Below, piece after piece: positions 20,772 to 31,629 of a stretch of DNA of 64,000 bases (positions are counted from its first letter, which is position 1; each line of letters opens with the position of its first letter). The translations under genes and the position numbers were made by a program. The stretch comes from Aulostomus chinensis (lineage: Eukaryota; Chordata; Actinopteri; Syngnathiformes; Aulostomidae), in assembly GCA_037954235.1 (NCBI GenBank), contig JBBMOA010000006.1:21201041-21265040 (forward strand). Reading direction: 5' to 3'. The notes below the pieces were generated by a model, which was not told where the DNA came from, did not search any database, and was given only the letters and a program-made list of their open reading frames with translations.

Positions 20772-21471
20772 TATTTTTTTTTATTTTTTATTTTTTTTAT
20801 TAACCTGTCCTGTTCAGTAGCTGGGGTAAGTAGCATCAATGTTTCTGGTGCCTTGTTGTACTGAAGCAGTTTTACTCTGCATAGGAGGAATCTGATAAAC
20901 TCCTCCTATTGCCATTTATGCTTAATTTTTATTAGGAATGGTATTGGTTCATTGATAAAGCAGGAGTGGATAGAAAGAGAGAACAGGGACAGGATTGGGA
21001 AGACAAGGGGGGGGGAGACAAAAACAACAACAACAATAGCAGAAAGAAACCACACAAACAAACAAACAAAGAAAAAGTAACAACAGAGAGGAGAAAAAAA
21101 AGGAAAAAGCATTGGTTGCAGAATTTCCAGTGCAGGCTTACCATTTGGTTTAATATGATTTAAAAAAAAATGTCTGAGTGTGTGATTATGGGTCAGTTGT
21201 GCGCCACATGCGTGTATGTGTGTATACGCGTGTGTGTGTGTGTATGTGTGTGTGCTACAGTTTGTTTTGGATACCGTGCATAACTGGCTGTAGTTTATGT
21301 GGTGGGCCAGGACATCACACCCCCAGTCCAGTATAGCAGGCAGGCCAGGACCAGGCCACCAGAGCACCAAGTGACCTCCAGGACACGGGGAGCCCCAGGC
21401 CACCCCTCCCCCCAGGAAACAGCCACAGGCCCAACCCATGCCAGGACCCGTAGGAAAGCATAGGAGCAGCA
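20772..21471 (-). mobile_element. 5'-truncated L1 tail inserted in pPolB
   Basis: A T-rich start (20773-20800, the poly(A) tail read on the other strand) is followed by the reverse complement of the last 0.7 kb of the L1 3' UTR seen at 18.8-19.5 kb: the block with cctcctatgcagaataaaac, the interrupted T/G-rich tract, and the GC-rich part with ggacctgtggctgtttcc. It carries no coding sequence. Flanked by a 10-bp target duplication. The insertion is independent of the L1 at 16619-19512 but belongs to the same family. Confidence 0.9.
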
Positions 21472-22300
21472 AGGCTACCCCAAACATGCCGCAACAACTA
21501 AGGAACGTGACAAATACATAGCCGACTATTATGAAAAGGAGGGTATCAGACTTGACCCGGCCAAAATCTGTGTCAACAAAGCAGTCAGAAGCTGTAACAA
21601 ACTCCTCCTCAACTCACTCTGAGGCCGTTTTAGCATGCGTTGTAACATGGTCACATGTGAGCTGATCACAGAGCCTGAGAGGTTCACCCAGCTCATGTTA
21701 AGTGATCATTACAAAGTGAGCCAGTTTTGTTTTATCTCTGACGACGTTGCTATGGTGCAATGGTCCCATGCCGACGGTGTGGGGGCTCGGGTGAAAGACG
21801 TGAATGTGTTCAGAGGCGCCATGACCACCGCGCATGCACGCCTCGAGCTCTACAACCTGCTTGACAAGCTGCAGGAGCGCGTGCTTTACTGCGACACAGA
21901 CTCTGTGATCTTCACATCTCAACCAGGGGACTGGGTCCCCCCGACAGGTCCGTATCTGGGTGATTTAACAGATGAGTTAGAGGATGGGGATTTTATCACA
22001 GAGTTTGTGTCTGGAGGGCCCAAGTGTTACACGTACCAAACATACCACGGCAAGACCGCTGTTAAATGCAAGGGTGAGACATAAAACTCTGTCAACTCCA
22101 AAACCGTCACCCCCCAATCCCTGTAGGGCTTGGTTCAATCATTCGCTGTCAACTCCAAAACCGTCACCCCCCAATCCCTGAAGGGCTTGGTTCAATCATT
22201 CGCAGCCAATAAAAACACAGACGGCCACTTGACAGCTGTGTCGGATATGATCAAGCGCGATAAAAAGCGATTCCACCTTAAAAATGACATGTATGTGAAA
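21472..22300 (+). pseudogene. Maverick/Polinton pPolB, motifs B and C to C-terminus
   Basis: Continues with RDKYIADYYEKEGIRLDP, ICVNKAVRSCNKLLLNSL and then TGA at 21620-21622 in place of the tryptophan of the motif B region, followed by GRFSMRCNMV. Motif C reads YCDTDS (21887-21904), with both catalytic aspartates. Then GPYLGDLTDELEDGDFITEF and, after a 57-bp tandem duplication with two stops (TAA near 22083, TAG near 22123), KNTDGHLTAVSDMIKRDKKR. The reading loses similarity after NDMYVKT at about 22300. Catalytic residues are kept while the frame is destroyed, as in an old neutral copy. Confidence 0.85.
22091..22204 (+). repeat. 57-bp tandem duplication in pPolB
   Basis: Units 22091-22147 and 22148-22204 are nearly identical (differences such as TAG versus AAG). 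Each encodes 19 residues (VNSKTVTPQSLKGLVQSFA). The period is a multiple of three, so the duplication itself does not shift the frame. Confidence 0.95.
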
Positions 22301-22445
22301 ACCGGCTCCGGGCCGTCTGGCCGAGATGCGTCATGGGTGTTGGGGGGGGGGGGGGCTGGGACACTGTTTAGTGCTGCTAATGTGTTGCTCTGCTGAGCAA
22401 ACATAATAGGGTCTTTGCCTGAGGTACCTTCAGGCTCAGGCCCTA
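22301..22445. other. Poly(G) run and palindromic motif after pPolB
   Basis: Contains a G-run (about 22339-22352) and the motif aatagggtctttgcctgagg followed by tacc and ttcaggctcaggccctaa (22405-22446), which resembles the GC-rich palindrome at 5395-5435. The remainder is not recognised. The polymerase gene end and the Maverick boundary should be near here. Confidence 0.45.
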
Positions 22446-22634
22446 ATTAGTCTAGTTCCCATTTGCATGTCTTTGGACTGTGGGAGGAAGCTAGAGTACC
22501 TGGAGAGAACCCACGCAGGCACAGGGAGAACCTGCAAAGTCCACACAGAAAGACACCGTGCCGGAGCTGGGGCTCTACCCCGGAACCTTCTTGCTGTGAG
22601 GCAACAATGCTAACCACTGCACCACCATGCTGCC
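22446..22634 (-). mobile_element. tRNA-headed SINE, partial copy (a)
   Basis: Read on the minus strand it begins ggcagcatggtggtgcagtg, with an A-box-like and B-box-like tRNA head (ggttccgggg region), followed by gtgtggactttgcaggttctc and the body up to catgcaaatggg. The 3' body with the ATGG tail is missing. The same family occurs at 26713, 31856, 35941, 45568, 47241, 49392 and 63078. Confidence 0.75.
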
Positions 22635-23337
22635 GTATGCATGAATATTGGCATATATTTATTTTGTTTTTGATAGGCAATATAGCAATATGGCATGAAT
22701 TTTGCTCAATAGTAATGTGTGGGTGTCTCTTCATTTTGGGTGTGCTTGTGCACTACACTGTGTCTTGCCATGGGACACTTCCCTCCGAATAAGAGGGAAG
22801 AAATAGGATGTGAGGACCTCCCTAACCCTGATGGCCTCCCTTGCTGAGTTGTTGGCACCAAGTCTTCCAAGACCAGGCAGTGGCTCCACTTCACTACAAT
22901 TTTAATGATATGGCTGCACAGGTGTTTTTAAATGCTCACTGAGTGTTCATACTGATGGTGGGAAATTATCTTTTTAAAATATGAACATTTACCAACCACT
23001 GTGTTCAAAATTCCCCTGCCACTGTGTCTGAAATTAACCAGTAACTAATATTTTACCAGCATTTGGCTGGTGGATGGTGCCAATTTACCACACAGTTATT
23101 ATTTTACTGTGGTGGATAAAAGAAAAAACTAATTTTCCTCTGAAAAACATAAAGAGCAGATAAAGAGATTAAGGAAATAAATCTAGTAACTTTGACTCAT
23201 AAATTGCACAACTTGTGTAACAACTACAATGAAGAATACAACATTAATATAAAATTATAAGTTTAAGTTCAAATCATACCGCTTTAGTTAACCAGATAAT
23301 CAGCTGAAGTATAACTAGATACAGCAAATATTTTTTT
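22635..23337. other. Unassigned AT-rich spacer
   Basis: No coding or repeat family recognised. Confidence 0.4.
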
Positions 23338-23650
23338 TTATTTTGACTGACTAAAAACTGCAACTTGCCAGAGACAGATAGGCAGGTGCTTCACAGTTGA
23401 GACGGAGCACCTGTAATTGGTGTCCATCCTCGATATGCTGGCACTGATCCTTGCCAACAGGTCATCGAACAAGGCCCTTGTCAGCCTGAAATACTGCTGG
23501 AAATGGCTGTCGTCCATGTATAGTTCCTGGAGAAGTCCGTGAAATTCACCCAGCTGTATGCACCTCTGGATTATGTCACGGATCCAGATACGGCAGCGTT
23601 TGGTTTCCCCCCGTATCTGGAACTTCCACAACACGTAAAATGCAGATGTT
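23338..23650 (-). pseudogene. Harbinger transposase N-terminal fragment
   Basis: The minus-strand ORF encodes IWIRDIIQRCIQLGEFHGLL, ELYMDDSHFQQYFRLTRALF and DDLLARISASISRMDTNYR, which is the N-terminal region of a HARBI1-like transposase. It continues with STVKHLPICLWQVAV to a stop at 23338. The DDE core is absent. No inverted repeats were found. The same block, in more decayed form, is found inside the Harbinger elements at 30895-31629 and 55686-56186. Confidence 0.7.
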
Positions 23651-23721
23651 GCTGAGGCAGTAAACAACTCCACAGCAGGGGAGCTCTGGGGGTGGTTGAG
23701 ATCTGACTTGAGTATCTTGGG

Positions 23722-24535
23722 GCTCTGGATGTTGTGGGGCTGTCTTGGTTGACACATCTCTGCAACATTGCATGGACATCGGGGGCGGTGCCTTTGGAGT
23801 GGCAGACTAGGGTGGTGGTCCCATCTTTCAGAAAGGGGACCAGACGGTGCGTTCCAACTATTGGGGGATCATACTCCTCAGCCTCCTTGGAAAGCTTTAT
23901 GCCGGGGTACTGGAGAGGAGGGTCAGGACGATAGTTGAACCTCAGATTGAGGAGAAGCAATGCAGTTTTCGTCCCGGCCATGGAACCATGGATCAGCTCT
24001 TTACCCTTGCTAGGGTGCTGGAAGGGGCATGGGAGTTTGCCCAACCAGTCCACATATGTTTTGTGGATCTGGAGAAGGCTTATGACCATGTTCCCAGGAG
24101 CACCCTGTGGAGGGTACTCTGGGAGTATGGGGTGGATGGCCCCTTACAAAGGGCCGTTCAGTCTTTCTACCGGAGGAGTGAGAGTCTGGTCTGCATTGCC
24201 AGCAGTAAGCGAGACCTGTTCCCTGTGAGGGTCGGATTCCACCAAGGCTGCCTTTGTCACCGGTTCTGTTCATAACCTTTACAGACAGAATTTCTAGGCG
24301 CAGCCAGGTGGTGGAGGGTATTGAGTTTGAGCTGGAATGATGTTGTTTCTGCTTTTTGCGGACAACGTGGTCCTCTTAGCTCCATCAAACAATGACCTCC
24401 TGCCTCTGCTGGGTTAGTTAGCAGCACAGTGTGAAGTGGCAGGGATGAAAATCAGCACCTCCAAGGCTGAGGCCATGGTCCTCAGCTGGAAAACGGTGGA
24501 CTGCCCAGATCGGGGGAGGTCCTGTCATATAAAGA
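23722..24535 (+). pseudogene. Rex3/RTE-like LINE reverse transcriptase
   Basis: The frames give GLSWLTHLCNIAWTSGAVPL, LLSLLGKLYAGVLERRVRTI, CSFRPGHGTMDQLFTLARVL, AQPVHICFVDLEKAYDHVPR (motif A region), PLQRAVQSFYRRSESLVCI and DLFPVRVGFHQGCL. Frameshifts occur near 23840 and 24260, and the polymerase box is replaced by a decayed reading near 24350 (FCGQRG in one frame). The family looks like the teleost RTE/Rex3 type but I cannot exclude a relative. A second, minus-strand copy of the same family is at 53936-54483. Confidence 0.75.
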
Positions 24536-25234
24536 TCAATAAGCTTTAAATGGCTCAACTGAGAGGTGGTAACTCAAGATTTTTATTAATGGCCAGGAGC
24601 ATATGCAGGGCACAAAACACATGGTAGAGTGACCTCCACACAAACTCAAAGTCAGGTTTCCTGTCACAGGGTATCCTGTGGGTGTACTCCAGGTGTATGG
24701 GGTGGTTGGCCCCTTACAAAGGGCCGTTCAGTCTCTGCACCGAAGGAGTGAGACCCTGGACCATGTTTTCGGCAGTAAGTTCCCCGTGGTAATGTTGTGG
24801 TGGAAAAAGGCAGATGAGAGGAATCAGAGGACTGAGTCTCAGGTATTAGATGAGGAATCTCTTTATTCACAGCTCTTCTAGCAATGCAGTCAGAGATGTC
24901 TTCCAATGACACAGAATATGACATACCTTTTTATACTGTTTTCAGGCTGTGTGTGTTTATGTGTTTGTGTGGCGTGATGGCTTCATCCTGTTTACCAGAC
25001 TTCTTGGCAAGCTAAGATACCAGAGAGGAATGGGACATTTCTCAGCTTCAGTTATGATTGGACTATGACCAAATGTGAGTGATGTTTCCACACTGAATTT
25101 GTGTGTGTGGTGTACTTGGCTCCATTCCCATTGTCTCCAGATGTCTCCTGTTTAGTTGGGTGGGCGAACATGTTTAATATCAGTCCAGGTCAAACTGACC
25201 TGCCACCCACTTCTGGTCATAGAATCCCAACTCT
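24536..25234. other. Interruption in the Rex3-like LINE
   Basis: LINE coding similarity stops at about 24535 and resumes near 25235. Within the gap, 24665-24780 repeats a stretch of the LINE itself (GVVGPLQRAVQSLHRRSETL) in the same orientation, so the gap is partly a second LINE piece. The rest (24790-25230) is not recognised. Confidence 0.4.
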
Positions 25235-25510
25235 CATTCTCCTACAGTAAGTCCGACAAGGCCAAAAGGCAAAGCTCTCAATCTACCGGTCAATCTACAT
25301 TCCAACGCTCAGCTATGGTCATGAGTTCTGTGTAATGACCAAAAGAAAGAGAACACAAATACAAGTGGCTGAAATGAGTTTCTTCCGCAGGTTAGGTTAG
25401 GTTCTACCTTAGCTTGAGAAGCTTGGACATCCAGGAGGTACTCAGAGAGGAGCCACTGCTCCTCCATGTCAATAGGAATCAGTTGAGGAGGTTAGGGCAT
25501 CTGGTTAGGA
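25235..25510 (+). pseudogene. Rex3/RTE-like LINE, C-terminal end
   Basis: Frames give KSDKAKRQSSQSTGQSTFQR, then a shift to the reading RTQIQVAEMSFFRRL, then a third frame around the LGHPGGTQ-like block. These are the last blocks of the same RT family, full of stops. No 3' tail was identified. Confidence 0.6.
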
Positions 25511-25755
25511 TCCTGGATCTGCTTAAGGTTAACACCACTTCTGTTCATTTCACCTCTGTTAGTATGCACTACACTGTTCACTGACAAATAAATATTAACT
25601 ACATATGTATTTTTCTTTGCATTGAACTTTGTTGTCCAATTCTGCATCAATATTGTCATCTTTATACAATACAAAACTAGCAGTTGTGAACATGCTTATC
25701 CTATAAATTATTTTTATACTCATTGTATAAATAAATAAATGTATCAATAAAAAGT

Positions 25756-25756
<1 letters not shown>

Positions 25757-25822
<66 letters not shown>
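25757..25822. repeat. (TA)n microsatellite
   Basis: Uninterrupted TA dinucleotide repeat of about 33 units. Confidence 0.97.
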
Positions 25823-25825
<3 letters not shown>

Positions 25826-26019
25826 CTACATCCCCTCCCGTGCTCTATGCTTCTCCTCTACTGTTCATCTGTCTGTCCCCACCTTCAAACTGACCACTAT
25901 AGGTGCCAGAGCCTATCTGGTTTAATTTTGTGTCTTGTATTTTATTGACTATTTTTAATGTTGTATCATTTGTATTTTTTGTCTCTTTTACTGTAAGGTG
26001 TCCTTGGGTGCTCATTGTT

Positions 26020-26460
26020 ATTATTATTATTGGGTGTTTCACGTCTTTCGAACATGTGACACCTTCACTCAGGCGACCCAGCTGACGTTTATCAGGCTTC
26101 AGCTTGTGACCTAGCAGCGCTAGACCACAGATCTGCCTTTTTTATGAGAGCCACCTGGAGGCTTTCTCTACTGCCTCTGTGCTGTTGTAGATGGCCTTTC
26201 TCCTCCTCTCACCTGTGATGCTGAGTGCAGTTTAAACTTTGCAGAGAGACTGTCCTGCTAACCCTCTGCACTCAACTTCGACTAGCAAGCACCATCCCTT
26301 CCAGCCTTTTCTATGGCAGTCGCTGACCAACCATCATACTTACCCCACTTGCGCTCAAATTCCTCCACCATACGCTCTTCCCACGGCACTGTGAGCTCCA
26401 GCATGACGATTTTCTTCCTTGCCTCTGACACGAGGAAGATGTCAGGCCTGGGGGTGGTCT
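26020..26460 (-). pseudogene. C-terminal domain of an unplaced LINE-type ORF
   Basis: Reading the minus strand from 26460: PRPDIFLVSEARKKIVMLEL, TVPWEERMVEEFERKWGKYD, then after a frameshift VEVECRGLAGQSLCKV, ITGERRRKAIYNSTEAVEKA and SRWLS, then RLSEGVTCSKDVKH and a tail of AAT repeats (ttattattattattgg read on the other strand). I recognise this as a domain that recurs in repeat-derived fish ORFs, probably the C-terminus of a retrotransposon, but I cannot name the family with confidence. Several stops are present. Confidence 0.5.
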
Positions 26461-27900
26461 TAGTGAAAATAAAAATAAGTTAACCGATATTATGAGGAAA
26501 ACCGATATAATTTTAAAAAAGAATACTATACTAAAATATTAGAAAACAATAAAGACATTATTAAACACATGTAATATATTAAATAGTGTGATTAGAGATA
26601 GCCCAATATATATCAGTTACCCTCAGTACTTTCCAAATCACAAGAATATAAATAATATGGAGGAGGTGGTAAATATGTTTAATAGTTATTTTGAAAATAT
26701 TGGTCCCACATTGGCGGCACAGAGGTGCAGTGGTTAGCACTGTTGCCTCTCAGCAAGAAGGTTTGAGTCCCCGGCCCGGGTACGGGATCTTTCTGTGTGG
26801 AGTTTGCACGTTCTCCCTGTGCCTGCGTGGATTCTCTCCGGGCACTCCGGCTATCTCCCACAGTCCAAAGACATGCAATTGGGGACTAGTCTAATTAGAT
26901 ACTCTAAATTGACTGTAAGTATGACTGTGAGTGTGAATGGTTTTTTGTCTGTAACACTATGTTGGACCTGCGATGGACTGGCGACCTGTCCAGGGTACCC
27001 CACCTCTCGCCTGAAAAACCACCGGAATAGGTTCAAGCCCCCCGCGACCCTTAACAGGATAAGGGGAAGAAAATGGATGGATGGATGGTCCCACATTAGC
27101 AGGAAAAATGCCTGGGTCAGAGACAACTTATATTACCCACTTACAGAAAGAAATAACAGCCCAGTGTACCTCAAACCTGTTCTTGAGTAAGAAATTATAG
27201 ATATTGTAAATAAATGCAAAAAACAAACTTCAACCAATTGTGATGGCATTAACATGAAAATAGTTAAAGTGGCAATAGAGGGTATCTCTGGACCACTATC
27301 ACACATCTACAGCCTGTCATTCCAAACTGGACAATTTCCCCCAAAAAATTAAAACAGCCAAAGTCATACCGATGTACAAAAATAATAAACATCACTTTAC
27401 AAATTACAGGTCAAACTCTTCAATTATGTAATAGAGGGTGTATATAAAAATAAATTTCTTGGTGTAGTAATTGACAACAGAATTTACTGGAAACCTCAAT
27501 TAAACATATTCAAACCGAACTATCGAGAAACATTTCAGTCCTGTCAAATGCAAAGTATTTTCTGAATAAGAAATCACTCCATATTCTGTACAATCATTAA
27601 TATTAGCATATTTAAGTTATTGTTCAGAAATCTGGGGAAACACATGCAAAGTTCTTTACAACCTGTGCATTCTTCAAAAGCGAGCCATTAGGATAATCCG
27701 TAATATATACTTTAAAGAACACACTAACCAGTTATTAATACTGTCTAAAACTCTGCAGTTTCCTGACTTAGAAATAAAACTGAACAAATGATGTTTAAAA
27801 CAAGGAATAAATTGTTACCTAATAATATAAAAGAAATGCACCTTGATAGGGAAGGGATTATAAGATCAGGGGACAATTAAACTTTGCTTAAGGTTCACTA
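26461..27900 (+). pseudogene. L2/CR1-type LINE, internally deleted, with a SINE inside
   Basis: Left part: the endonuclease-RT linker (VNMFNSYFENIGPTL, near 26670), cut by the SINE at 26713-27085, then GKMPGSETTYITHLQKEI and TSTNCDGINMKIVKVAIEGI near 27240. A large internal deletion then joins to the C-terminal region (FLGVVIDNRIYWKPQLN near 27460; NNIKEMHLDREGII near 27830). No catalytic RT box survives. Many frameshifts. It converges on the minus-strand LINE that starts at about 27925. Confidence 0.6.
26713..27085 (+). mobile_element. tRNA-headed SINE, complete copy (b), with target duplication
   Basis: Starts ggcggcacagaggtgcagtg (tRNA-like head with A and B box positions), has the middle ttctgtgtggagtttgcacg, the conserved body cctgcgatggactggcgacc and ends with repeats of atgg. 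It is flanked by the 12-base duplication tggtcccacatt at 26701-26712 and 27086-27097. This defines the true ends of the family in this window. Confidence 0.9.
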
Positions 27901-27924
27901 CATCCACACAACCAAAAACATATG

Positions 27925-29800
27925 ATTTGATTTATTTGGGATCCCCATTAGCCTTGGCAAAGCCAAAGCTATTCTTCCTGGGTCCTTAAGCCAACTTACA
28001 ATGTATCAATGCAAATATATCACATACAATATGCTCCATGTTCAAAATAAATTAAACACAACAAATAAACAACAGAATACATACAAATACACAACAATAA
28101 ACATACATACATAAACAATAACAGATAGCTCCCGAGTCAGCAGTAATGTATATTTACATATCATAATATTACAACAGGTCTACATATTACGTTAAACCTT
28201 CTTTCACCCTTTATGCTTTATATATTTTTTACTCGCCATCTAAGTATTAAATTTCTATTGTGAGAAGGTGTTTCTTGACTAAGTTCTTAAAAATGATTTT
28301 ACTATCTTCTTGTGTAATGTTTTCCAGTAATTTTTTTCATTCTTGCATGGCTCTGTACATAACCATTTGCTTTAATGTTGTCGTTGTTTTTGTTTTGGGT
28401 GATGTGAATTTTCCTCTAGTCGCATGTCTGGTAGCATAGTCATGTTTATCTTAACTAAAATTTACATTTTTAGACAAAGTTAATGGATTTTTTGTTGTCA
28501 GCATGTTTTCAAAGAACACTAGCAATGAATATATTAATCTCTTTTTAACTGATAACCAGCCCAGACAGTTATACATGGCTGTGATATTTGTTCTGTAATT
28601 ACAATTCAGAGCTGTTCTTGCTTCTCTGTTTCGTACAATTTGTAACTTTTTATATTTTCTTGTGATGTATTGGACCAGACTACCCAAACAATAGTCCACA
28701 ACTGATAATACTAACGCTTGTAATACTAGTTTAATTACATTTGGAGGCATGAATGGCGCACACCTTTTACAACAGAAACAGCCCTTCTCATCTTTGATAC
28801 CATCTTGTCAGCATTTGCAGTCCAAGACAATTTATTATCTAACAACACCCAATAATTTTATTTCTTGTACCTGTTCCACTACGACAGTATTTATCATAAT
28901 ATTCAGTTCAGGCTTTTGTTTTAGGGTATGAGTAGTCCCGAATATAAAAGTGTTTGTTTTAGAGACATTAAGAACCAACTAATTTTGTTTATCCATTCAA
29001 CCACAGATTGCACTTCGTGCTGTCGGGATGTTTTTAGCTCTTGGCATTTAGGTGCTGACAACCAAATGGTGGAATCATCAGCATACATTGATATCCTAGC
29101 CTTTATTAATACAAGTGGTAAATCATTTGTAAAAAATTTATATAATAAAGGCCCTAAACAGCTCCCTTGAAGCACTCCACGACTGACTTCTCTTTCATCG
29201 GAGTAGCTACCATTAAAATAAACCCGTTGTTTTCTATTCTTTAAATAGCTTTTGAAACATAATATTGCTGATTTGGAGAAACCGTAACATTCCAACTTTC
29301 TTATTAATCTTTCATGATCAATGACATCAAAAGCTGCTGTGAAATCTAACAAAACTGCTCCTATTAATTTCTTGTGTTCTATATTCATTAACCAATCATC
29401 TGTCATTTGAGTTAGAGCAGTTACTGTGGAGTGTCTTTCCCTATATGCATGCTGGCAGTCTGTGGTTAAATTATTCACTAAAAAATAAGTCTTAATTTGT
29501 TCACAGTATTTTACTTAAGACAGGCAGTAGACTTATTGAGTGACTATTAGGTCCAGAAACTGACTGTCTTGGATTCTTTGGCAGTGGTGTTATCTTTGCC
29601 TTTTCCCATTCTTGAGGACACATCATTTCTGTCAAGCTTTGGTTGATTATATGACATATCACTGGTGCAATCAAATCAGCTACCAATCAAAAAAGCTTAC
29701 TGTCCAAACCATCAACACCTGGTGGCTTGTCTTTACAATTTTTCATCAGCTTTTCTACATGACTAATATTTACCATTTCAAAATAAGATTTACATATATA
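27925..29800 (-). pseudogene. L2/CR1-type LINE reverse transcriptase and 3' UTR
   Basis: Read on the minus strand from 29790: HVEKLMKNCKDKPPGVDGLD, then PQEWEKAKITPLPKNPRQ, CQHAYRERHSTVTALTQM, GAVLLDFTAAFDVIDHERLI (motif A), GVLQGSCLGPLLYKFFTNDL and MYADDSTIWLS (catalytic YADD, near 29085). The ORF 28921-29478 is intact over the catalytic core. The C-terminal part is 28451-28750 (LVLSVVDYCLG, NREARTALNCNYRTN), in another frame. The endonuclease is missing. The 3' UTR ends near 27925 at a block reading gggatccccattagccttgg on the plus strand, usual for such elements. Confidence 0.75.
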
Positions 29801-30891
29801 TATATTTATGTGGCTATCTTCAATCCTTTTGGGGGGGGGGGGGGCAATTTAGCATTTCCCAACATTAAGTGATTGATAAACAACATTCTTGACCCTTGTT
29901 ATGGAGCTTTCTCTACAACACTTACATACATACAGTACAAAGCATAAATAATTGAACGTATAATTAAATAAATCTGAACATAAAACCATGCATTGACACT
30001 TAGCTTGTCCATGTTTGGAGGCGAGTGACCTAACATCCACATACTGTAGCTTTCTACCAATAATTTTATCCAATACTTTTATTCACACTAAATATTACTC
30101 AGTTTTAAAAAGAACCTCTGTATCTCCATTTAGGGTGTAATTGTGCAATAGGTTAGGTTAGGATGTAAAGGAAAGCCAAAAACTTAAGACAGTTTAAGAA
30201 TAGGTATAAAAACATCATCTTCACAAGGTACAATAATCTAGAGGAATCTTGCTAAATTAGGGGCAGTGTGTGTGTGTGTGTGTGTGTGCCCATAGTTTAC
30301 TTTTTAATATTGATCTATAACAGCTTTTTTTCCCTATTGATATAATATATTTCTTTTCTTCTTCTATTTCTTTTCTCAATATCCCATCCAACATGGGTTG
30401 GTTAAATGACTTACTGCCATGTGCTCTTTTATTTAGAGCCCTACTTGCAAACCACAGTGGTCATATGTCATATTTTTAAATTCTTCCTTAGTTGGTCACA
30501 TTATCTCTAACATGGCTGTTTGTTCTTTTTACATTTGTCGTAGAAATTATAAGCATTCATTGAGAGTCACTTTTTTAGCCAAGCTCCCAGCAATATTCTT
30601 TTTCTTTCTTTTTTTTTGGTTCATACTTTAAGAAATTTATTGGGCCCTATCTTACACTCATCCAAAGGGCCGTTGGGAAGCACCAAGCTGCCAGCAATCA
30701 AAAAGCTGCTGGCACAGGACGAATAATATTCCCTCTCCTGTGGCCCTGTTGGAAAGCAGGATTCACCTTTCAGCTGTGTAGATGTGCCTTAATTAATTTC
30801 TGGGTGTGTTCAATCAGACAGTCCGCTCTCTTCATCCAAGTGCTTTGTAAACAATGTCAGTATGAAGCATAATTGAAAGAGGATAAGAGAC
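29801..30891. other. Unassigned spacer with simple repeats
   Basis: Holds a G-run (29830-29843), a (TG)n run (about 30266-30287) and T-rich tracts. No coding similarity recognised. Confidence 0.45.
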
Positions 30892-30894
30892 TAA

Positions 30895-31629
30895 CTGTGT
30901 GTTCACACCGAACGTGAATTTGCGCAAACAGTTTCCATTCAAAGTCTATGCAAATGCGCAAATGACACGAATTTTCAGTCGGGCAGCGCGAATTTGCGAA
31001 GCGAAATTTCGCCATTCGCACAAGTTGAAAATATTTAACTTTGGCGAAAAATTCACGTCAAGACAGCCAATCAGCATTGAGGATGTCCCGACGTCACGGC
31101 TGACTGTGTCACAAGATGGAGGACAAGTTGATTGTGGCTATGTGTGGGAAACCGGTGCTATATACACTACGTGTCAAAATTACAAGAACCGGTTGAATAA
31201 GTTGGTGTCCATTCGTAAAATCCTGTCACCGATCCTAGCTAGCAGGTCGTTAAACTGGCCAGTCGCCATCCAAAAATACTGCTGGAAGCGGCAGTTATCC
31301 AGACGGAGCCCCTGGAGGAGCTCGCTTCACTGAGTGGTGAAATTCACCGAGCTGTGCTTGCCTCTAGATGGTGTTGTTAACCCAGATACGACGGCGTTTA
31401 GTTTTCCGACGTATTTCGGCCTTCCACGGCAGGTACAATGCAACAGTTCTTTGTATATCCATGGTGAAATGGCGGAAAGAAACCTTGTCGGAAATACTCG
31501 CTACTGGGGCAAGTGAGCGAATTCGCGTATTCGCGCGAATGACACAAATGGACACTAAAATGATCTGGCGTCAAATTCGTGTGAATAACGCGACGCGAAA
31601 TTTGCATTTGCGTTGGTGTGAACACACAG
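30895..31629. mobile_element. Non-autonomous Harbinger element with TAA duplications
   Basis: The 735-bp element begins CTGTGTGTTCACACC and ends GGTGTGAACACACAG, a perfect 15-base inverted repeat that continues imperfectly inward (aacg followed by aaatttgcg-type sequence). It is flanked by the 3-base duplication TAA at 30892-30894 and 31630-31632, which matches the TWA target of PIF/Harbinger. On the minus strand the middle (31180-31330) still encodes a decayed transposase N-terminus (RILRMDTNLFNRF, FNDLLARIGDR), so the element is a deletion derivative. Confidence 0.9.
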
